Assembly (NCBI GenBank): GCA_018057925.1
Contig: JAGPCT010000015.1
Location: 1 to 62,120, forward strand
Length of the DNA stretch: 62,120 nt
Direction of reading: 5' to 3'
From: Saprospiraceae bacterium
Lineage (GTDB): Bacteria > Bacteroidota > Bacteroidia > Chitinophagales > Saprospiraceae
The notes below the pieces were generated by a model that saw only the letters and a list, made by a program, of their open reading frames with translations, did not search any database and had not been told where the DNA came from. A program made the position numbers and the translations under genes. Below are positions 18,618 through 27,998 of the stretch, piece by piece. Every line of letters starts with the position of its first letter. Within the stretch, counting starts at the first letter, position 1.

Positions 18618-20768
18618 ATGGGAAAACAAACTCCTATTTCACATAACTTTACCTTACCCAATGGCACCGAAGTAACGATAGAAACCGGCAAACTCGCCAC
18701 TCAGGCTGATGGTTCAGCTTTAGTTAAAATAGGTAAGACAATGATTTTAGCTACAGCCGTTTCTTCTAAAAAAGCAAAGGAAGGTCAAAATTTCTTTCCT
18801 TTATCAGTTGATTATCAAGAAAAATTTGCTGCTGCTGGACGTATTCCCGGCAATTTCTTCAGAAGAGAAACAAGGCTTTCAGATTATGAAGTATTGATCA
18901 GTCGATTAGTTGATCGTGCTATTCGCCCTTTATTCCCTGACAATTACATGAATGATACTCAAATTATTATCAACCTCATCTCAGCGGAAAAAGAAACACT
19001 TCCTGATGCTTATGTAGCTTTAGCAGCATCGGCAGCACTAACAGTTTCGGATATTCCATTTGAAGGACCAATCTCAGAAGTCAGAGTAGCTCGTATTGAT
19101 GGCAAATTTGAAATTAACCCGGGCAAAACAGCCTTAGAAAGTGCTGACATTGATCTGATTGTTGCTGCGACAATGCGAGATGTAATGATGGTAGAAGGTG
19201 AAGCAAAAGAATGTCAAGAGCAAGACCTTATAGATGCCATAAAATTTGCGCATGAAGCGATAAAAGTTCAGATAGAGGCACAATTACAATTGGCTCAAAA
19301 GGTAGGCCCTGCAGCACTTAACAAAAGGATTGTTGAGCCTGTAGAAATCAACCAAGAAATATACGCTCACATTAAATCAGTCGTTAAACCTCAAATACTT
19401 GATGTTTGTACCGCAGCATTGAGCAAGCATGATAGAAAAGGCCGATTTGAGGAAATGTTTGAAACATACATTACCAGCATTACAGAAGAAAAAGGCGAAG
19501 AGTATGTAGAAGAAAATTCATCCACAATAGGTGAGTACTTCGACAAAATAAAAAAGGAAACTATTCGTGAATATGTGTTGGATACACAAAAAAGATTAGA
19601 TGGTCGTTCCACTACTGAAGTGAGACCTATTTGGTCAGAAGTAGATTATATCCCTTCTGCCCATGGAAGCTCAATATTTAATAGAGGCGAAACTCAATCT
19701 CTTACTACATTGACCCTTGGGACAAAGCTGGATGAGCAAATGATTGACAAGGCAGTTGAATTGACCTATGATCGTTTTCTCTTGCACTACAACTTCCCGG
19801 GTTATTCAGTCGGCGAAGTAAAACCAAGTAGAGGTCCGGGTCGTAGAGAAGTCGGTCATGCCAATCTGGCTGCAAGATCACTACGTCAGGTTCTACCAAA
19901 GGGCAATCCATACGTAATGCGATTGGTTTCCGATATCCTCGAATCTAATGGTTCTTCTTCCATGGCTACGGTATGCGCAGGGTCTCTTGCCTTAATGGAT
20001 GGAGGTATTCAGATTAAAGAGCACGTTGCGGGTATTGCGATGGGTATGATTGCAGAAGGCGATCGCATGGTTATATTATCCGATATCCTTGGCGATGAAG
20101 ATGCTTTGGGAGATATGGACTTTAAAGTTACCGGAACATCAAAGGGAATTTGTGGTTGCCAGATGGATATCAAAATCGACGGTCTCCCTTATGAGCAATT
20201 AGAAAAAGCTTTAAATCAGGCAAAAGAAGGTAGGTTACACATCCTTGGTAAAATGAATGAAACCATTCAAAAGCCAAATGATGACCTCAAGCCTCATGCG
20301 CCTCGTCTCATTGAAATTATTATAGATAAGAGCTTCATCGGTGCTGTTATAGGTCCGGGTGGTAGCATCATTCAGGATTTGCAAGAAAAAACCGGAACAG
20401 TAATTACGATAGAAGAAAAAGAAGGAAAAGGACATGTCAATATTTCAAGTTCGGACAAAGCCGGTATTGATGCAGCAGTTGCAAAAATCAGACAAATAAG
20501 CTTTAACCCTGAAATAGGTGATACTTTCGATGCAACTGTCAAGGAAATCCTTGCTTTCGGAGCAGTAGTTGACTTTGCCGGCAAACAAGGGCTTCTTCAC
20601 ATCAGCGAAATAGCGCACCAACGTATAGCAAATGTTGAAGATGTACTTAAAGTCGGTGACAAAGTAAAAATTAAATTACTCGACATCGATCGTAAAACAG
20701 GTAAATTTAAACTTTCAGCCAAAGCATTGTTGCCTAAGCCTGAAAGGCCAAATGATAAAAGACAATAA
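18618..20768 (+). CDS. pnp: Polyribonucleotide nucleotidyltransferase (PNPase)
   Basis: A 716-residue phosphorolytic 3'-5' exoribonuclease that degrades mRNA and works in a trimeric ring. Two RNase PH-like domains are visible: the first with GRIPGNFFRRETRLSDYE and SRLVDRAIRPLFP, the second with DGRSTTEVRPIW and a catalytic GDEDALGDMDFKVTGT. A KH domain follows (FIGAVIGPGGSIIQDLQEKT), then an S1 domain (GDTFDATVKEILAFGAVVDF). Length agrees with the family (about 700-720). It is flanked by terminators on both sides. Confidence 0.98.
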   Translation: MGKQTPISHNFTLPNGTEVTIETGKLATQADGSALVKIGKTMILATAVSSKKAKEGQNFFPLSVDYQEKFAAAGRIPGNFFRRETRLSDYEVLISRLVDRAIRPLFPDNYMNDTQIIINLISAEKETLPDAYVALAASAALTVSDIPFEGPISEVRVARIDGKFEINPGKTALESADIDLIVAATMRDVMMVEGEAKECQEQDLIDAIKFAHEAIKVQIEAQLQLAQKVGPAALNKRIVEPVEINQEIYAHIKSVVKPQILDVCTAALSKHDRKGRFEEMFETYITSITEEKGEEYVEENSSTIGEYFDKIKKETIREYVLDTQKRLDGRSTTEVRPIWSEVDYIPSAHGSSIFNRGETQSLTTLTLGTKLDEQMIDKAVELTYDRFLLHYNFPGYSVGEVKPSRGPGRREVGHANLAARSLRQVLPKGNPYVMRLVSDILESNGSSSMATVCAGSLALMDGGIQIKEHVAGIAMGMIAEGDRMVILSDILGDEDALGDMDFKVTGTSKGICGCQMDIKIDGLPYEQLEKALNQAKEGRLHILGKMNETIQKPNDDLKPHAPRLIEIIIDKSFIGAVIGPGGSIIQDLQEKTGTVITIEEKEGKGHVNISSSDKAGIDAAVAKIRQISFNPEIGDTFDATVKEILAFGAVVDFAGKQGLLHISEIAHQRIANVEDVLKVGDKVKIKLLDIDRKTGKFKLSAKALLPKPERPNDKRQ

Positions 20769-20772
20769 TTGA

Positions 20773-20803
20773 CAAAAGGCTGCATATAATGTGGCCTTTT
20801 TTT
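20773..20803 (+). terminator. Intrinsic terminator after pnp
   Basis: AAAAGGC and GCCTTTT pair around a short loop with extra pairing, followed by a T run, starting 5 bases past the pnp stop. Confidence 0.85.
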
Positions 20804-20938
20804 ATATCATCATATTTCTCCAAAAACAAATAAGTATTTCCGGCCGGAAAGTTAATGCATTTTGTAAAAAACTTAATTTTATTCATCAAATACGCCTTTA
20901 TTGTATAAGGATTTCAATCATCCTTTGCATTGCTCATA

Positions 20939-20970
20939 TTTGGTATTGGTGTAATATGTTAGTATCTTTG
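20939..20970 (+). promoter_or_regulatory. Promoter of the topoisomerase IV subunit A gene
   Basis: TTTG at 20939-20942 and TATCTTTG at 20963-20970 with a 20-base spacer are a textbook Bacteroidota promoter, 29 bases before the ATG. Confidence 0.75.
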
Positions 20971-20999
20971 TAACTTATTTGAGTATATAAAGAAAGACA

Positions 21000-23597
21000 A
21001 TGTCTAACGAAATAACAAGAGAGCCCAACCAAATTGTTCCTTTAACAGGCATGTACAAAGATTATTTTCTGGATTACGCTTCATACGTTATCTTGGAAAG
21101 AGCCGTCCCTATGATTGAAGATGGCTGCAAGCCGGTACAGCGACGTATTTTACACAGCATGAAGGATATGGATGATGGACGATACAATAAGGTAGCTAAC
21201 ATCATAGGACATACAATGCAATATCATCCACATGGTGATGCGTCGATTGGTGACGCTCTTGTGGGTATGGGTCAAAAAGATTTGCTGATTGATTGTCAAG
21301 GAAACTGGGGAGATATAAGAACCGGAGATTCAGCTGCCGCACCTCGATATATTGAAGCCAGATTGACTAAGTTTGCTCTTGATGTTGTATTTAATCCGGA
21401 CACAACACACTGGCAACTATCGTATGATGGCAGAAAAAAAGAACCCATTTATTTACCCGTTAAATTTCCACTCCTACTAAGTCAAGGCACGGAAGGCATT
21501 GCAGTAGGCTTAACTACAAAGATTTTACCTCACAACTTCAATGAATTATTAGATGCTTGCGTTGCATATCTCAAAGAACAGCCTTTTACGCTTTACCCTG
21601 ATTTTTTAACGGGAGGTTCTGTCGATGTTAGCAACTACAATTCCGGTCAACGAGGCGGAAAAGTATTGTCGAGAGCCAAAATAAATATCATTAATAGAAA
21701 TCAGCTTGAAATCGTTGAATTGCCATTTGGTACAACCACGGATAGATTAATTGAAAGCATCCTTAAAGCCAACGATAAAGGTCAAATTAAAATCAAGAAA
21801 ATTGTAGATAATACTGCCAAAGATGTCAATATTGCTATTGAGTTAATGCCGGGAATCTCTCCTGATCAAACCATTGATGCCCTGTATCGCTTTAGTGACT
21901 GTGAAAACAGCATTTCTACCATGTCCTGTTTAATCATTGACGATAAACCAATTTTCCTACCGGTTGAGGATATCCTTAAAGCCAATGTTGACCAAACCAA
22001 AGAACTTCTCAAAGCAGAACTTCAAATTAAGCTAAATGAGTTATTAGAGCAATGGTTTTTTACAAGCCTCGAAAAAATATTCATTGAACAGCGCATTTAT
22101 CGGGACATAGAAGAAGCCGAAAGCTTTGATGAAGTCATCGTAATCATTGAAAAAGGCTTACAAAAATATGTTTCGACACCTTCTTTTCAAACGCCCACTG
22201 TACAGCTTTTAGCGCAATTGCAAAGGGATATAACACATGATGATATCATCAAACTGACTGAAATAAAGATTAAAAAAATCTCGAAATACAGCAGCTTCGA
22301 AACCGATAAAGAATTGGAATCGCTTCAAGAAGAAATTGCCAAAGTAAAGAACAATCTAAAACACTTGATTCAATTTACTATTGATTGGTTTCTATATTTA
22401 AAGAATAAATATGGCAAAGGCAAAGACCGAAAGACCATCATTTCTGAATTTGAAACGATAGAGGCGACAGCTGTTGTCCAAAACAACTCCAAGCTTTTCG
22501 TCAACCGAGAAGAGGGATTTATTGGATTTGGCTTGAAGAAAGATGAATTTGTTGCAGATTGTTCAGATATCGATGATATTATTGCTTTTACAGCAGAAGG
22601 TAAAATGGTGGTAACCAGATTGTCTGAAAAGACTTTTATCGGTAAAAATATCATTCATGTTGCAGTGTGGAAAAAGAATGACGACCGCACCACCTACAAT
22701 TTAATCTATTCGGATGGACCAGGTGGCAAGTGTTATGCAAAGCGCTTCAATGTCACTGCAATTACCAGAGACAAAGAGTATGATTTAACCAAAGGCGCTG
22801 CAAAGCCTAAACTCCATTATTTCTCGGCAAATGAGAATGGTGAAGCTGAAATATTAAAGGTAACGCTCTCCCCTGTTGCTAAAGCAAAAATTAAAGTATT
22901 TGACTTCGATTTTGGGTCTCAACTGATCAAAGGAAGAGATTCTCTAGGCAATATAGTAACAAAGTATCCCATTCGTAAAATTACTTTGTTGGAAAAAGGC
23001 GGCTCGACATTAGGTGCACAAGTTCTATATTTTGATGAAGAAACAGGAAAACTCAATGTCGATAATAAAGGAACCCTGATTGGCAATATCGACAATGATG
23101 ACAAATTGCTCATCATATACCAAAATGGAACATTGGAGCTGACTCCCATTGATTTTTCATTAAAACTCAATCCTAAAGATATAAGTCTTATCACTAAATT
23201 CAATCCGGACCTGGTTATTAGTGCAGTCCATTATGATGGAACGAAAGGTTGGACCATGGTTAAGCGCTTTAAAATTGAGACCGACACCGTATTCAATAAA
23301 CACAACTTTATCTCTGACAATTCGGATTCATCACTCCTATTTGTTACCACTGATGAAAATCCTATTGTTACCTATAATTTAAAAATTAAAAACAATTGGG
23401 TTGATGATACATTAGACCTAGGGACATTTATTGAGATCAAAGGTTGGAAGGCAATGGGCAATAAATTAAGTTCTGAAAAATTAAAGAATTTTGTAAAAGT
23501 AGTGCAACCAAAAGTGGAGCCCCAATCAAATGATAAGCACAATATCGGAGATACTATTGAGTTTGATGTGGAGACGGGTCAAGGTTCATTATTTTAA
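21000..23597 (+). CDS. parC: DNA topoisomerase IV subunit A (GyrA/ParC family)
   Basis: An 865-residue type IIA topoisomerase A subunit that cleaves and rejoins DNA and decatenates chromosomes together with a B subunit not in this window. The N-terminal breakage-reunion domain has DGCKPVQRRILHSM, the QYHPHGDASIG quinolone-resistance region and the catalytic tyrosine Y117 in AAPRYIEARLT. A coiled-coil stretch lies near 425-460, and a degenerate C-terminal pinwheel follows. It lacks the GyrA-box QRRGGKG, so ParC is a better call than GyrA. The fragment ends in an acidic tail. The next gene starts 10 bases downstream, so the two may be co-transcribed. Confidence 0.92.
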   Translation: MSNEITREPNQIVPLTGMYKDYFLDYASYVILERAVPMIEDGCKPVQRRILHSMKDMDDGRYNKVANIIGHTMQYHPHGDASIGDALVGMGQKDLLIDCQGNWGDIRTGDSAAAPRYIEARLTKFALDVVFNPDTTHWQLSYDGRKKEPIYLPVKFPLLLSQGTEGIAVGLTTKILPHNFNELLDACVAYLKEQPFTLYPDFLTGGSVDVSNYNSGQRGGKVLSRAKINIINRNQLEIVELPFGTTTDRLIESILKANDKGQIKIKKIVDNTAKDVNIAIELMPGISPDQTIDALYRFSDCENSISTMSCLIIDDKPIFLPVEDILKANVDQTKELLKAELQIKLNELLEQWFFTSLEKIFIEQRIYRDIEEAESFDEVIVIIEKGLQKYVSTPSFQTPTVQLLAQLQRDITHDDIIKLTEIKIKKISKYSSFETDKELESLQEEIAKVKNNLKHLIQFTIDWFLYLKNKYGKGKDRKTIISEFETIEATAVVQNNSKLFVNREEGFIGFGLKKDEFVADCSDIDDIIAFTAEGKMVVTRLSEKTFIGKNIIHVAVWKKNDDRTTYNLIYSDGPGGKCYAKRFNVTAITRDKEYDLTKGAAKPKLHYFSANENGEAEILKVTLSPVAKAKIKVFDFDFGSQLIKGRDSLGNIVTKYPIRKITLLEKGGSTLGAQVLYFDEETGKLNVDNKGTLIGNIDNDDKLLIIYQNGTLELTPIDFSLKLNPKDISLITKFNPDLVISAVHYDGTKGWTMVKRFKIETDTVFNKHNFISDNSDSSLLFVTTDENPIVTYNLKIKNNWVDDTLDLGTFIEIKGWKAMGNKLSSEKLKNFVKVVQPKVEPQSNDKHNIGDTIEFDVETGQGSLF

Positions 23598-23606
23598 TCG
23601 AGAAAG

Positions 23607-24152
23607 ATGCAACAAATAATCAAAATTACATGTTTTATCATGATTCTTTTAAATAGTATAAACATGCAACCACAATCAATTTATGATTTCAAAGTCAAAA
23701 GCTTGACCGGCGGTGAGATCAATATGTCAGACTTTAAAGGCAAAAAAATATTAATTGTCAATACAGCCTCAGAATGTGGATATACCCCACAATATGAAGG
23801 CTTAGAAACTTTGTATCAAGATATGAAGGATAAAGGCTTGGTTGTTATTGGATTTCCGGCCAATGAATTTGGCGGCCAAGAGCCAGGAAGCAATACGGAA
23901 ATTGCACATTTTTGTCAAAGAAATTATGGCGTAACTTTTCCAATGTCTGTAAAAACCGTTGTGAAAGGTGATGGTATAGACCCATTGTTTCAATATCTCA
24001 CAGCAGAAGCCAATAAAATAGGGATACCGGATCCTATCAAATGGAATTTTACTAAATTCTTAATAGATCAGGATGGAAAATTGCTTCAAGTTTTCCCATC
24101 AAAAGTCGAACCCTTAAGTACAGTACTTATTAATGCTATCTCTGGCAAATAA
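23607..24152 (+). CDS. Glutathione peroxidase family protein
   Basis: A 181-residue thiol peroxidase that reduces peroxides, in bacteria usually with thioredoxin as donor. The catalytic tetrad is visible: C57 in NTASECGYTPQYEGL (cysteine rather than selenocysteine), Q91 in EFGGQEPG and W146-N147 in IKWNFTKFLID. A hydrophobic N-terminal segment (residues 5-20) is probably a signal peptide, placing the enzyme in the periplasm. It follows parC by 9 bases, possibly in one transcript. Confidence 0.93.
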   Translation: MQQIIKITCFIMILLNSINMQPQSIYDFKVKSLTGGEINMSDFKGKKILIVNTASECGYTPQYEGLETLYQDMKDKGLVVIGFPANEFGGQEPGSNTEIAHFCQRNYGVTFPMSVKTVVKGDGIDPLFQYLTAEANKIGIPDPIKWNFTKFLIDQDGKLLQVFPSKVEPLSTVLINAISGK

Positions 24153-24186
24153 TTTTGTATAAAAATTAAATTCTAATTGATAATCT

Positions 24187-24194
24187 TATCTTTG
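24187..24194 (+). promoter_or_regulatory. -7 box for menG-porT
   Basis: TATCTTTG matches TAnnTTTG, 17 bases before the TTG start. No -33 box at the standard spacing was found. Confidence 0.5.
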
Positions 24195-24211
24195 CACCAA
24201 AATAATTAGAC

Positions 24212-24937
24212 TTGTCAGAAGTTAAACCGTATTCAACCGATAACGATAAAAAAGGTCAAATAGAAAATATGTTTGACAACATAGCTCCGAGTTATGACTT
24301 GTTAAACCATTTATTTACGTTAGGAATCGATCGTGGTTGGCGTAAGAAGATGATTAAGATGTTGAGCAATGACCAACCAAAGATAATATTGGATGTTGCA
24401 ACAGGCACCGGAGATGTAGCCATTAAATTGGCCAAAATGCTCAAGCCAAACAAAGTAATCGGATTGGATCTCAGTGCGAATATGTTAGAAATAGGTCGTC
24501 AAAAGGTAGAAAAAACCGATTTAAGTCATATCATTTCGTTACAACAAGGAGATAGCGAAAACTTACCTTTTGAAGAAGGATATTTCGATGCCGTGACGGT
24601 TGCTTTTGGAGTCCGTAATTTTGAAAACCTGAAAAAGGGATTATCAGAAATGAGGAGGGTAACAAGAGTGGGCGGTCAAGTTGCCATATTAGAATTTTCT
24701 ATGCCTAAGAATAAAATATTTAACTTTTTTTATCGTTTTTATTCGAAGTTTATCATGCCTTTTATAGGTAGATTGACATCGGGAGACCCTTCCGCATATA
24801 CCTATTTATTTGAATCAGTGCAACAATTTCCGCATGGTCAGACATTTATAAATATCCTTAAAGATGTAGGATTTGAAAAAAATGAAGCCAGACCACTATT
24901 TGGTGGAATATGTACTATTTATAAAAGTATAAAATGA
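24212..24937 (+). CDS. menG: Demethylmenaquinone methyltransferase
   Basis: A 241-residue SAM-dependent methyltransferase for the last step of menaquinone synthesis (UbiE/MenG family). Motifs: MFDNIAPSYDLLNHLFTLGID, GWRKK, the SAM site LDVATGTGDVAIKLAK, and VAFGVRNFENLKKGL. The start is TTG at 24212: an in-frame stop lies just upstream at 24203-24205, and the first ATG is 19 residues into the protein, which would cut the conserved N-terminus. The gene overlaps porT by 4 bases (ATGA). The pairing of menG with porT is a known Bacteroidota arrangement. Confidence 0.95.
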   Translation: MSEVKPYSTDNDKKGQIENMFDNIAPSYDLLNHLFTLGIDRGWRKKMIKMLSNDQPKIILDVATGTGDVAIKLAKMLKPNKVIGLDLSANMLEIGRQKVEKTDLSHIISLQQGDSENLPFEEGYFDAVTVAFGVRNFENLKKGLSEMRRVTRVGGQVAILEFSMPKNKIFNFFYRFYSKFIMPFIGRLTSGDPSAYTYLFESVQQFPHGQTFINILKDVGFEKNEARPLFGGICTIYKSIK

Positions 24938-25647
24938 GATATTGCCTTTATTTATTAGCTTTTCTATTTTTAGTGAACACTGTAGATGCACAAAGGAAGC
25001 AAAGCAACGACTATCAAAGTTCGAATTATCGCGACTTTGCAGCCAAACCATTTTTCTTTGGGCTTTCTCTTGGCTATAATCAGACCAATTTCAAAGTTTT
25101 TAAATCAGGACATTTTTTGGTTTCTGATAGTATAACCGGCGTCAATTCTGCTATCGGACAAGGATTTATCGTATCTGTCATTTCTAATTTAAAAATAGGG
25201 GAATCAATAGATTTTCGCCTTTTACCCACCTTTTCATTCACTGAGAGAAAACTACAATTTGATTTAATCAACTCTCCTAAATCCGTATTGGAAAGAAAAA
25301 CTGAAAGTGTCTTTGTGGAATTGCCTTTCCAAGTTAGGTATAAGACCAATCCATACAAAGATATTAGAGCATTTATTTTGGGAGGCGTGAAATATTCATT
25401 TGATGTATCCAATAAAAACAGAACAATTGAAGCGCAAAATATCCTCAAAATCGCCCCTACCGACTTTGCCATTGAAATAGGAGGCGGATTTCAGTTCTTT
25501 TTCCCATTCTTTATATTGTCTCCTGAACTCAAGTATAGTCATGGTCTCAACAATATATTAATCTTTAATGGACGAAAGGAAACCTCAAAAGTCTTGGATA
25601 AAGTTTTTTCTCGCACATGGACTCTTTCCTTCCACTTCGAGGGATAA
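24934..25647 (+). CDS. porT: PorT (SprT)-like outer-membrane protein of the type IX secretion system
   Basis: A 237-residue protein with a signal peptide (1-19, ending NTVDAQ) and an outer-membrane beta-barrel of about eight strands (FFFGLSLGYNQTNFKVF, FRLLPTFSF, AIEIGGGFQFFFPF, TWTLSFHFEG). It is assigned to PorT because of the length, the FFFGLSLGYNQTNF opening and its position directly after menG with a 4-base overlap. PorT is required for T9SS-dependent secretion and gliding, and four probable T9SS cargo proteins are encoded within 43 kb. A plain OMP_b-brl family label would be the conservative alternative. Confidence 0.85.
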   Translation: MRYCLYLLAFLFLVNTVDAQRKQSNDYQSSNYRDFAAKPFFFGLSLGYNQTNFKVFKSGHFLVSDSITGVNSAIGQGFIVSVISNLKIGESIDFRLLPTFSFTERKLQFDLINSPKSVLERKTESVFVELPFQVRYKTNPYKDIRAFILGGVKYSFDVSNKNRTIEAQNILKIAPTDFAIEIGGGFQFFFPFFILSPELKYSHGLNNILIFNGRKETSKVLDKVFSRTWTLSFHFEG

Positions 25648-25670
25648 ATGCCGCTTTAAAATTCTTATTG

Positions 25671-25723
25671 AACCCAAATTCCGTATTAAAGGTACAATAG
25701 TTTCTTTAATATGAATTCGGGTT
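25671..25723 (-). repeat. Minimal 53-bp derivative (copy I) of the 150-bp repeat
   Basis: AACCCAAATTCCGTATTA at the left and ATGAATTCGGGTT at the right are the two ends of the repeat; the internal roughly 100 bases, including the central hairpin, are missing. It sits between the convergent stops of porT and the ABC permease. Confidence 0.7.
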
Positions 25724-25727
25724 GAAA

Positions 25728-26780
25728 CTAAAACTTAATCCTTGGATCGGTATATGCATATAGCAAATCAACAATAATGTTTATCAAGACAAACATTATA
25801 CAGGTAAATATTACTGCACCAAGAACAACCGGTATATCAAAATCTAATAATGCTTTGACCGTAATAACACCTAATCCTCTATAATTAAAAACATTTTCAA
25901 CAAAAAATGCACCGGTCACCAATGAGGCAAACCATCCGCTAATCCCAGTGATGATAGGGTTCATGGCATTTTTCAACACATGCAAATAAGTAATAGTATT
26001 CGCTTTTAGGCCTTTAGCTCGGGCAGTCCTCACATAAGGCATCATCATATTATCGAGCATGGCAGAACGAGTCAACTGAGTAATTATGGATACTGGCCTA
26101 AGACCGAGCGCAAATACCGGCAAAATCAAATTTTTCCATTGAAATTCCCATTCTCCATAATCATTTACTTCCAGTAAAGAACCCGTTAAATTGAGACCTG
26201 TGATTGGCTTTAGTAAAAAAGCAAATATTACCGCAAAAAAAATTGCAGTGGCATAGGATGGTAGTGAATATCCAATCGTTGACACTATCATTGCTATTTG
26301 TTCAATCCATGTCCCATGTTTGACTGCTGACATTATTCCTAAAATAATTCCAAGTATTGAGGCAAAAAGAATTGAGAAAAAAGCCAATATTAAAGTAAGA
26401 GGGATAGTTTCTGATAATATATCTATGACTGGTCTGCCACTTTGATACGATTCTCTTAAATAAGGCCATTTGACAATAACGATCTTATTTTTTAAACTTA
26501 ATATACGTACAAACGAGTAGGACTCAAGAACAACATTATCCTTATCGACCACATTAATAGGTGATAAATCTCTTAAGTAATACATCAACTGTACAGGCAA
26601 AGGCTGATCCAATCCCATAGATCTTCGCTTCGTCTCTACCGTCTTGGCATCTGATAACTGTCCAAAACTGAGTCTTGCCGGATCAACCGGAGATAAATAT
26701 ATGATGCTTGAAATAGTACATGCAACGGTCACTATAATTACCAAACCATAGGCAAGTTTTTTTATAGCATACCGAATCAT
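25728..26780 (-). CDS. ABC transporter permease, DppB/OppB family
   Basis: A 350-residue inner-membrane permease of the binding-protein-dependent type. It has an N-terminal helix (FGQLSDAKTVETKRRSMGLDQP is the typical post-helix segment), several more helices, and the EAA-like loop ARAKGLKANTITYLHVLKNAMNP that contacts the ATPase. Peptide or nickel import is usual for the family. No partner permease, ATPase or binding protein is next to it. It lies 2 bases after uppP on the same strand and is probably the last gene of the ftsX-DUF3098-uppP operon. The substrate is unknown. Confidence 0.9.
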   Translation of the reverse strand: MIRYAIKKLAYGLVIIVTVACTISSIIYLSPVDPARLSFGQLSDAKTVETKRRSMGLDQPLPVQLMYYLRDLSPINVVDKDNVVLESYSFVRILSLKNKIVIVKWPYLRESYQSGRPVIDILSETIPLTLILAFFSILFASILGIILGIMSAVKHGTWIEQIAMIVSTIGYSLPSYATAIFFAVIFAFLLKPITGLNLTGSLLEVNDYGEWEFQWKNLILPVFALGLRPVSIITQLTRSAMLDNMMMPYVRTARAKGLKANTITYLHVLKNAMNPIITGISGWFASLVTGAFFVENVFNYRGLGVITVKALLDFDIPVVLGAVIFTCIMFVLINIIVDLLYAYTDPRIKF

Positions 26781-26782
26781 AG

Positions 26783-27601
26783 CTAAATGGAAGTGGATAA
26801 ATAAGAATAAACTATTATGACAACACCCAAAATTATTCGATAATAACCAAAAGGTACAAAATTATTTGTCTTTATATACTTCATAAATACCGCAATGACA
26901 GCATAAGCAACGATAAAAGAAGCAATAAATCCAAAACCCAATAATGCAAACTGATGAAGATTAAAACCTAATGCATGTTTTAAAAGAAAGTATCCACTTG
27001 CAGCAACTAAAGTAGGTATTGCAAGGAAAAATGAAAATTCGGCGGCTACTACTCTATTCAACCCCAATGCCATGCCGCCTATTATGCTACTTGCAGATCT
27101 TGACACACCGGGTATCATTGCTAAACATTGAAAGAAACCGATATACAAAGCCTTTGAATACGGTAGGCTGTTGATATGATTAATATTGGGGCGCGTAAAT
27201 TGTTTTTCAACAAACAATAAAATAATTCCGCCTATAATAAGACTCCATGCAACAACAATAGGTTTTAGTAAATATTCTTCAATAAAATCTTTAAAGAGAA
27301 ATCCGAGTATCAAAGCCGGAATAACACCAACAATAGTCTTCAACCATATTGATACTTTTTCCTCATTCAATAAAACTTGCTTGTCCTCCTTCTTAAAAAC
27401 CCACAGCTTCTTCCAAAAATATATCAGTACAGATAAAATGGCTCCCACTTGGATAAACATATCAAATGTCTTCGAAAAAGCCTCGTCACCAAATGATGCA
27501 AATTGGTTTACTAATATCAGGTGACCAGTACTTGAAACGGGCAAAAACTCAGTCAGACCTTCTACAATACTGAGTATTAGAGCAATTAGCCATTCTGACA
27601 T
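26783..27601 (-). CDS. uppP: Undecaprenyl-diphosphatase
   Basis: A 272-residue polytopic inner-membrane enzyme (BacA family) that dephosphorylates undecaprenyl pyrophosphate to recycle the lipid carrier of cell-wall synthesis. The two signatures are visible: EGLTEFLPVSSTGH (14-27) and PGVSRSASSIIGGMALG. Length matches (about 270). It is 11 bases after the DUF3098 gene; the conserved Bacteroidota order ftsX-DUF3098-uppP is preserved. Confidence 0.97.
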   Translation of the reverse strand: MSEWLIALILSIVEGLTEFLPVSSTGHLILVNQFASFGDEAFSKTFDMFIQVGAILSVLIYFWKKLWVFKKEDKQVLLNEEKVSIWLKTIVGVIPALILGFLFKDFIEEYLLKPIVVAWSLIIGGIILLFVEKQFTRPNINHINSLPYSKALYIGFFQCLAMIPGVSRSASSIIGGMALGLNRVVAAEFSFFLAIPTLVAASGYFLLKHALGFNLHQFALLGFGFIASFIVAYAVIAVFMKYIKTNNFVPFGYYRIILGVVIIVYSYLSTSI

Positions 27602-27612
27602 GCAATTACCGT

Positions 27613-27954
27613 TTAAGCCCTTTCTTTGCTAACATAAAAAATGGCATATATTTCAATACCTATTCCAATCAATATCACAACTGGAGCTAATGTTATTCGT
27701 CTAAAACTATATATTATCGAAGGATCCCACGTATTGCTATCCGGCATCGCCCCACCAGACATCAATATAAAACCCAAAACCATAACTCCCATACCGATAA
27801 ACATCCATTTGAAGTTGTCTCTGTTAAAAACCAAGCTTCTATCATTCGTAGCTTTTTTTACAACCTCTTCAACTTTCGTTTCTACACTTACTTTAGAAGT
27901 CGTTGGCTTTAAAGGCTGTGTAGCTGCTGTCGAACTTTTCTTCTTTTGACTCAT
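27613..27954 (-). CDS. DUF3098 family small membrane protein
   Basis: A 113-residue protein with a Lys/Thr-rich cytoplasmic N-terminus (about 45 residues) and two membrane helices, the first at WMFIGMGVMVLGFILMSGG and the second at VVILIGIGIEIYAIFYV. In between is the conserved SNTWDPSIIYSFRR-type segment of DUF3098. Function is unknown; the constant position between ftsX and uppP suggests a role in cell-envelope growth. Same strand and closely spaced. Confidence 0.88.
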   Translation of the reverse strand: MSQKKKSSTAATQPLKPTTSKVSVETKVEEVVKKATNDRSLVFNRDNFKWMFIGMGVMVLGFILMSGGAMPDSNTWDPSIIYSFRRITLAPVVILIGIGIEIYAIFYVSKERA

Positions 27955-27998
27955 ATTGTTAAATTAAAGGTTCAAAGGTAAGGCGACTTGATTAATTA

